10,871 nucleotides of DNA from Streptosporangiaceae bacterium (lineage in GTDB: Bacteria; Actinomycetota; Actinomycetes; Streptosporangiales; Streptosporangiaceae). Under the pieces are notes generated by a model. The model did no database searches. It was given only the letters and a program-made list of their open reading frames with translations, and was not told the origin of the DNA. The first letter of the stretch is position 1. Each line of letters begins with the position of its first letter. The translations under genes were made by a program, and so were the position numbers. Shown one piece after another: positions 6,896 through 10,871 of the stretch. The stretch is from assembly GCA_030045215.1 (NCBI GenBank), contig JASIBJ010000596.1, positions 1 through 10,871 on the forward strand, written 5' to 3'.

Positions 6896-7552
6896 ATGGC
6901 CGAGAGAGCGCCCTTCACGATCGGTGCGCAAGCTAACTGTACGGACGGCGACTGTGGCCACCTGACCAAGGTGATCGTCGATCCGGTGGCGCGCGCCCTG
7001 ACACATCTGGTGGTCAGGCCACGGCATGGGCGCGGGCCGGACCGGCTGGTCCCGATCGAGCTTGCCGAGGGTGCGCCGGGCGAGGTGCGCCTTCGCTGCA
7101 CCAGGGCCGAGTTTGATGAGCTCGACCCCGCTGAGGAAACCGAGTTTCTGCCCGGTGGCCACGGCTACGTCCCGTACGGGCCGGCGGAAACAGGCGTGTG
7201 GCCCTACTACGGCCTGGGCAGCGCCGCCATGAACGCACAGATCGCTGACGCGGCGCCCCACGTCGTGACATATGACGCCGTGCCGCTCGACGAGGTCGAG
7301 ATCCGCCGCGGCGATCACGTGCACGCGACCGATGGCAGCATAGGCCGGGTTCAAGGACTCGTTATTGAGCCAGCAAACCACCACGTCACTCACGTGCTGC
7401 TTCAGGAAGGTCACCTGTGGGGCAGCAAGCAGGTCGCGATCCCGATAAGCGAAGTCCGCGGGGTGGAACCCGAAGGCATCCGCCTCAGTATCAGTCGGTC
7501 TGAGGTCGAGAACCTGCCGCCTGTAACGCTCGACAGGCCGGCGGACCGCTAG
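6896..7552 (+). CDS. PRC-barrel domain protein with two barrel copies
   Basis: A 218-residue, probably soluble cytosolic protein with no signal peptide or membrane segment. Two related PRC-barrel units are visible. The first, about 8-57, contains CTDGDCGHLTKVIVDP and THLVV, ending RLVPIELA. The second, about 138-187, contains ATDGSIGRVQGLVIEP and THVLL, ending VAIPISEV. A linker rich in G, P and Y (about 85-110) separates them. PRC barrels act in RNA processing (RimM), photosynthetic reaction centres and many uncharacterised stress-linked actinobacterial proteins, so no exact role can be given. Only the first copy has the C15/C20 pair. The ATG at 6896 follows an AGGGAAGG ribosome site by 4 bases. 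It appears to be a single-gene unit. Confidence 0.85.
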   Translation: MAERAPFTIGAQANCTDGDCGHLTKVIVDPVARALTHLVVRPRHGRGPDRLVPIELAEGAPGEVRLRCTRAEFDELDPAEETEFLPGGHGYVPYGPAETGVWPYYGLGSAAMNAQIADAAPHVVTYDAVPLDEVEIRRGDHVHATDGSIGRVQGLVIEPANHHVTHVLLQEGHLWGSKQVAIPISEVRGVEPEGIRLSISRSEVENLPPVTLDRPADR

Positions 7553-7594
7553 CGGGGACCTGGTGTCTTCTCAAAGCCTGCCGCAATCCCCGCT
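7551..7594 (+). terminator. Possible terminator hairpin after the PRC-barrel gene
   Basis: AGCGGGGA (7551-7558), which overlaps the stop codon, and TCCCCGCT (7587-7594) are perfect 8-base complements separated by 28 bases. The long loop and the absence of a T-run make this a weak terminator candidate. Confidence 0.3.
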
Positions 7595-7703
7595 GCCAGT
7601 GGGCGTTCTGCGACCCCGTCCCCTAGCGTGCGCGCGTAGTGCGAGATGAAGGTATCTGGCACCCGTCGGGCGCGGTTCAGGTAGTCGCGATCGCGGTGGG
7701 CGA

Positions 7704-8096
7704 TCAGCCCGCAACCCTGTCCTGCGATGGGGTGCTACATCGATGCATATGCTGGTTGCCCCACTGCCGGGTCGCCTCGACGATTGGAAGGACAGACTTC
7801 CCGTACTCCGTCAGGGAGTAGACGACCGGAGCCGGAACCCGTCCGCCCGACCGCCGGTCAACGATCCCGTCCGCGATGAGTTCGCGCACCTGCTCGGCTA
7901 GGACCTTCGCGGAGATGTCGGGAATCAGTCGCCGCAGGCCCGCGAAATGCTTCGGCGAATCTGTGAGCCAGTAGATGATGATCAGCTTCCACTTGCCGCC
8001 GAACGCGGCCTGTGCAGCCGTCAGTGGACACCCGTCGACGAGGTTCGGACGACGCCGGTCGTTACCTTCAGGTGCCTTCTTACTCTGATCCCGCAC
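7704..8096 (-). CDS. HxlR-family winged-helix transcriptional regulator
   Basis: A 130-residue protein with the HxlR layout. It has the leading CPL motif (C23), helix 1 TAAQAAFGGKWKLIIIYWL, then HFAGLRRLIPDISAKVLAEQVRELIADGIV, which holds the turn and recognition helices. A wing follows (VPAPVVYSLTEYGKSVLPIV, 87-106) and a final dimerisation helix. The C23 position corresponds to the cysteine that is redox-active in some family members such as HypR, so thiol or aldehyde sensing is possible but unproven. The start is a GTG at 8096, as no better in-frame start exists before the conserved part; AAGGG lies only 2 bases upstream of it, too close for an ideal ribosome site. Only 18 bp separate this start from the divergent NIPSNAP gene, its obvious target. 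Confidence 0.9.
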   Translation of the reverse strand: MRDQSKKAPEGNDRRRPNLVDGCPLTAAQAAFGGKWKLIIIYWLTDSPKHFAGLRRLIPDISAKVLAEQVRELIADGIVDRRSGGRVPAPVVYSLTEYGKSVLPIVEATRQWGNQHMHRCSTPSQDRVAG

Positions 8097-8102
8097 AGCC
8101 CT

Positions 8103-8108
8103 TACTGT
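8103..8108 (+). promoter_or_regulatory. Candidate -10 box for the NIPSNAP gene
   Basis: TACTGT lies 6 bases before the ATG at 8115, so transcription would begin at the start codon (leaderless). The -35 would fall inside the HxlR coding sequence and no good match is seen there. Weak support, based on spacing and the absence of a ribosome site. Confidence 0.3.
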
Positions 8109-8114
8109 GCCACT

Positions 8115-8492
8115 ATGACCGAGCCCGAACCAACCGCATCCGGTGCGCCGAATCCCGTGGTCGAGGTACGGACGTACCGCACAAAGCCGGGTCGGCGAGC
8201 CGAGTTCGTCAAGCTATTTCAAACCCGCACGGGCCCGGCCCAGCTGGGTTACGGCATGACCGTGCTCGGCCCACTGCTCCACACGGAAGACCCAGACGTA
8301 GTCGTCTGGCTGCGGGGTTTCCCTTCCGCCGAGCAGCGCCAGCCGATTAAGCATGCCTTCTATGAAGGACAACTGTGGAAGGAGCAGCTAGAGCAACTCG
8401 CCCTGCCGCTGCTGGCCGAGTACTCCGCAGTCGTGTGCGAGATGCCTCAGGACTTCCTCGACGGGCCGCTTCGCGGGGAACAGTGGCAGTGA
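8115..8492 (+). CDS. NIPSNAP family protein
   Basis: A 125-residue protein that fits the NIPSNAP domain (a ferredoxin-like alpha+beta barrel fold). After a short disordered N-terminus it has VVEVRTYRTKPGRRAEFVKLF (about 15-35), the segment GMTVLGPLLHTEDPDVVVWLRGF (47-69), where family members have a G...G....D..N.....W..fe pattern, then a helix SAEQRQPIKHAFYEGQLWKE and a final LAEYSAVV strand. No enzymatic activity is established for bacterial members. Length is normal for a single-domain member. The ATG at 8115 was chosen because the longer frame upstream runs through the HxlR gene on the other strand. The HxlR gene diverges 18 bp away, so the pair is likely a regulator with its target. Confidence 0.85.
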   Translation: MTEPEPTASGAPNPVVEVRTYRTKPGRRAEFVKLFQTRTGPAQLGYGMTVLGPLLHTEDPDVVVWLRGFPSAEQRQPIKHAFYEGQLWKEQLEQLALPLLAEYSAVVCEMPQDFLDGPLRGEQWQ

Positions 8493-8507
8493 CGCCGATC
8501 GTCGGCG
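8493..8507. terminator. Short hairpin directly after the NIPSNAP stop codon
   Basis: CGCCGA-TCG-TCGGCG forms a 6-bp GC-rich stem with a 3-base loop, immediately after the TGA and in the 77-bp space between convergent genes. It could end transcription in either direction. There is no T-run. Confidence 0.35.
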
Positions 8508-8569
8508 CTCAGGCTGGCACACGGCCGGCAGTAGTGGCTATGCGCTTGTCAAGGGGGCCGGGAAGGGTC

Positions 8570-9115
8570 TCATGTGCCGAAGCGGACCGGTTCTGCGACT
8601 GTTTCCAGCAGACCGGTCGCGGTGTCGTAGACGTGGCCGGAGACGGTAATTCTCGTCGAAACCTGGGGCGCGGAGAGGATCTTGTCGACATCGCGCCGGA
8701 CAGTCTCGGCGGGAACGGTCACCGGCAGGGCGGATAGCTGCTGCTCGTCGTACCCGGTGCGCTGCGCGAATCCGTGCCGCAGGTCAGGATCTTCGAGCAG
8801 CCGGCTGCCGCAATCGGTGTGGTGGATAACCGCGGCCTCGAAGTACGGGCCTTCCGGAGCCTTGGCCTCGACGAGGTAAGCGATATAAGACAGGTCGAAG
8901 ATTACGGCGTCGGTCGCGCGGCCGCCGACCGTCCGTGCCACGATCGCGTCGCCGAACTCGAGTCCAAGGAAGTCAGCGGGATCCACCCGCGGGTCGACGC
9001 AGGTAACGATGTAAAGAGCCTTGAACGGCAGGAACGGGAGGCGTGGAGTGTCGCGCCAGGAGCCGCTGGCGGCGAACGCTCTGTTCCGCTCCATCAGTGC
9101 GGTGATATTCGACAT
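8570..9115 (-). CDS. Beta-class carbonic anhydrase
   Basis: A 181-residue protein with beta-carbonic anhydrase landmarks, predicted to hydrate carbon dioxide to bicarbonate in the cytosol. The zinc ligands C39, H99 and C102 are present in TCVDPRVDP and VIHHTDCGS, and the catalytic dyad D41/R43 lies in the CxDxR motif. The N-terminal helix (ITALMERNRAFAAS) and the C-terminal strand ITVSGHVYDTATGLLETV also fit. Where many members read RNAGG after the second strand, this one has RTVGGR (61-66). The ATG at 9115 follows GGGGGG by 7 bases; another in-frame ATG at 9154 (AAGG 7 bases upstream) would add 13 residues, so the start is uncertain. It converges with the NIPSNAP gene and has no obvious operon partner. 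Confidence 0.87.
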   Translation of the reverse strand: MSNITALMERNRAFAASGSWRDTPRLPFLPFKALYIVTCVDPRVDPADFLGLEFGDAIVARTVGGRATDAVIFDLSYIAYLVEAKAPEGPYFEAAVIHHTDCGSRLLEDPDLRHGFAQRTGYDEQQLSALPVTVPAETVRRDVDKILSAPQVSTRITVSGHVYDTATGLLETVAEPVRFGT

Positions 9116-9169
9116 AGCGTCGCCCCCCGCGGTTGAGGTCGCATGATGCTTCATGCTCGGGCCTTGACG

Positions 9170-9187
9170 GGACGGCGCCAGCCGTCC
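9170..9187. repeat. Perfect 7-bp inverted repeat upstream of the carbonic anhydrase
   Basis: GGACGGC-GCCA-GCCGTCC forms a compact hairpin (7-bp arms, 4-base loop), 16 bp upstream of the alternative ATG at 9154 and 54 bp upstream of the ATG at 9115. It could be an operator, a structured leader of the carbonic anhydrase mRNA, or chance in GC-rich DNA. Confidence 0.4.
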
Positions 9188-9650
9188 GCTGTTCGGGCTA
9201 ATACCAAGATTCGCCGCCAGCTCTGCGAGCGGGCATCACCCAGTTCGGGCGATTTCGCCGCCTTTCCTGACGAGCCAGGTCTGGGACGCCCCACCAGTGC
9301 GGTCGCGAGTGCGTCGGTGGTCTTCGCCAGTGGGTGGAGGACGCACGCTGGCGGCATGGCAACGCGCGACGAGCCGTGCTGTCGATCGGCGAGCTGCCAG
9401 CGGGCGCGGCGGCGCGGATGCAGACCTTGAGTCCGATTCCTTGCGCCTGCGTGCGGCTTCGGCCTCGACCAGGCGAGTACCGACTACGACAACTATCGGT
9501 GCTCACCTAAGCGGCCCGACCGGACGTGATCGGCCCGCACCGAGCACACCCAGGAGCCGACATGCCAGCTAGTCCGCCCACGGTGGACCGTGCGCATGAC
9601 CATCCGCGAGGTCACGGCGCTCGTGAACTCCATCGCCGGCGAGGTGTGAG
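9188..9650. other. Gene-poor stretch between carbonic anhydrase and crotonase genes
   Basis: About 460 bp without a gene I can support. Open frames on both strands are arginine/proline-rich and read like out-of-frame GC-rich sequence. A 17-codon open frame (9596-9649, MTIREVTALVNSIAGEV) ends 1 base before the crotonase ATG. It may be a coupled leader, the tail of a decayed upstream gene, or chance. A short phrase around 9468-9525 (GLDQASTDYDNYR, ending at the TGA of 9527-9529) in the same frame looks protein-like and could be a gene relic, but I recognise no family. Confidence 0.4.
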
Positions 9651-10481
9651 ATGACAGTTCCCAAGCTCGACGACAAGGGCCGCATGGCGGATATCCCGCT
9701 TTCGCCTGAGGCCAAGATTACGGTCGAGCGCCGGGGCCCGATTATCCTGATCGGGGTTAACCGCCCGCACGTCTACAACCGGTTCGACCCGGACACCTGC
9801 TTCGGCCTGGCCAAGGCGTACTACGACTTCGGCAATGGCCCGAGCCTGCGGGCAGCGGTGTTCTTCGGCCACGGCGAAGACTTCTCCCGCGGCATCGACG
9901 TGGACGCCTTCGCGCCCCTGGCCAGGACCGGCGAGCCGTTCGCGGTGAAGGACGGCATGCTCGATCCTTGTGCCAGGATCCAGCACCTCAGCAAGCCCCC
10001 TGGTCGTGGTTGTCCACGGCGATACCTGGAACATGGGCCACGAACTGCACCTGGTGGCCGACATCCGGGTCGCCAGCGCCGACGTGCGGTTCGGCCAGGA
10101 CGAGAACACGCACGGCCGGTTCCCTGGTGGCGGATCGGCCATCCGGTTTCCGCGGGAAGCGGGATGGGGAAACGCCACGCGCGACATGCTGACCGCTGAC
10201 CACTGGGCCGCCGAGAAGGCCTATCGCATGGGCGTGACCCAGGAGATCGCCCCCAACCCGGCCGACGCGCTGAACACAGGGATCGGGCTGGCCCAGAAGA
10301 TCGCCGCCTGCGGGCTGCTCGGCAGCAAGACCACGCTGGAATCCGCTCACCTGTCGCTCACGAGCCCGAAGCGGCGGCGTTGGGCAAGCTCAGCGCTTTG
10401 GGCTGCTCAACCACATCGAGACAGGCAGATTGGCGAACAGGCTGCACGCCCGAGCGCCCGGCCCTCGTCCCGACGGACTAA
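9651..10481 (+). pseudogene. Enoyl-CoA hydratase/isomerase (crotonase) gene with two compensating frameshifts
   Basis: The start frame (ATG 9651, GAGG site 6 bases upstream) encodes the crotonase N-terminus, including GHGEDFSRGIDVDAF (about 73-87), the first oxyanion-hole region. At K115-P116 the sequence AAG-CCCCC-TGG (C-run 9996-10000) has one C too many. Dropping one C continues smoothly as LVVVVHGDTWNMGHELHLVADI and then FGQDENTHGRFPGGG. After LTSL-type sequence at about 10359-10362 one base is missing; adding it returns to the first frame, reading EPEAAALGKLSAL and ending at TAA 10479-10481. The repaired product is 276 residues, normal for the family. Its E131 and E151 are 20 residues apart, like Glu144/Glu164 of rat mitochondrial enoyl-CoA hydratase. 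As given, translation from 9651 stops at 10199. This is either a recent pseudogene or a pair of sequencing errors. The substrate is unknown. A second possible start is the ATG at 9684. Confidence 0.8.
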
Positions 10482-10518
10482 ACCGGCGAACGCCGACCCG
10501 GCGAAGCTACCGTGCCGG

Positions 10519-10871
10519 TCAGGCTTCCTCGGGGCTGGTCTTGGAGAACGGGTCCCCCGGCCCTAGGTGGGTGCGGGTGCCGTCGTGGTCGAGGATGCAC
10601 AGCATCTCCGCGGCTCCTTCCCGCACGCCGAACGCATGCGGCTCCATCGTGGAGAACTCGGCCGCCTCGCCGGCCCGGACGAGGATGGTCCGCTCGCCCA
10701 GTCGCAGCACGATGGTGCCGGACAGTACGGTAAACCAGTCCCGGCCCGGGTGGACGCGCAGCCTGGCGGGCACCTTCCTGGTCACCCTCAGCTTTGCGAT
10801 TGTCATCCCCCGCGGGGCACCGGTCCGCGACAGCAGCCAGGTCGTCATGCCCCGTGCGTCATCCCGAAGCG
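10519..10871 (-). CDS. XRE/HTH-cupin regulator, C-terminal cupin part (truncated by window edge)
   Basis: The frame is open to the window edge, so the N-terminus is missing. The visible 117 residues end at the TGA of 10519-10521. They contain MTTWLLSRTGAPRGMTIAKL, then the cupin core LRVHPGRDWFTVLSGTIVLRL, a second part AGEAAEFSTMEPHAFG, and a final strand AEMLCILDHDGTRTHLG. This wording is typical of the C-terminal cupin of XRE-family regulators, in which a helix-turn-helix of about 60 residues precedes it; that part would lie beyond 10871. A stand-alone cupin starting at the ATG of 10848 is possible, but no ribosome site of note precedes it and the upstream frame continues (LRDDARG). The cupin would bind a small effector. 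It converges with the crotonase gene with about 37 bp between. Confidence 0.8.
   Translation of the reverse strand, partial: LRDDARGMTTWLLSRTGAPRGMTIAKLRVTRKVPARLRVHPGRDWFTVLSGTIVLRLGERTILVRAGEAAEFSTMEPHAFGVREGAAEMLCILDHDGTRTHLGPGDPFSKTSPEEA

Noticed and set aside
9143..9506. Open frames of 68 to 102 codons on both strands upstream of the crotonase
   Set aside because: None shows a fold-like pattern, ribosome site or family resemblance, and they overlap each other.
9996..10000. Programmed frameshifting at the C-run in the crotonase gene
   Set aside because: A second, opposite shift 360 bases later would also be needed, and no pseudoknot or ribosome-like stimulatory site was seen; indel error or mutation is simpler.
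10484..10495. CGGCG-AA-CGCCG as a terminator after the crotonase gene
   Set aside because: The 2-base gap forces loss of at least one pair, leaving a very short stem; too weak to call.

Overview
The window is high-GC DNA with strong G/C preference at third codon positions and typical actinobacterial gene families: a MshD-like tandem GNAT, a DesK-type kinase with a NarL-type regulator, and an XRE-cupin regulator. Two genes also show leaderless-type promoter spacing. I infer an actinomycete of the Streptomyces/Streptosporangiales/Pseudonocardiales kind but cannot name a genus. The region is chromosomal accessory or housekeeping in character. I see no rRNA, tRNA, CRISPR array, integrase or complete insertion sequence.

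Left part (1-5301): a tandem-domain acetyltransferase on the minus strand is followed by a two-component system, also on the minus strand (response regulator and histidine kinase overlapping by 4 bp, ATGA). The kinase gene diverges from a two-gene ABC export operon on the plus strand (ATPase and six-helix permease overlapping by 13 bp). The 197-bp divergent spacer holds a striking nested palindrome (3249-3290), the best candidate binding site for the response regulator. Together these four genes look like a self-contained sense-and-export module. Both membrane proteins carry cysteine pairs in predicted outer loops.

Middle part (5302-8569): three small regulator/effector units. A SnoaL-like (NTF2-fold) protein diverges from a TetR repressor with a 19-bp near-perfect operator between them. 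A PRC-barrel protein with two barrel copies stands alone. An HxlR-family regulator diverges from a NIPSNAP-family protein with only 18 bp between their start codons.

Right part (8570-10871): a beta-carbonic anhydrase on the minus strand, then about 480 bp with no convincing gene, then an enoyl-CoA hydratase/isomerase (crotonase) gene that reads as one protein only if two compensating single-base frameshifts are corrected. The first of these lies in a run of five C. The window ends inside the cupin half of an XRE/HTH-cupin regulator whose N-terminus lies beyond the right edge.

I do not see an obviously new multi-gene system. The most checkable unusual items are the nested palindrome, the double frameshift in the crotonase, and the tightly divergent HxlR/NIPSNAP pair.
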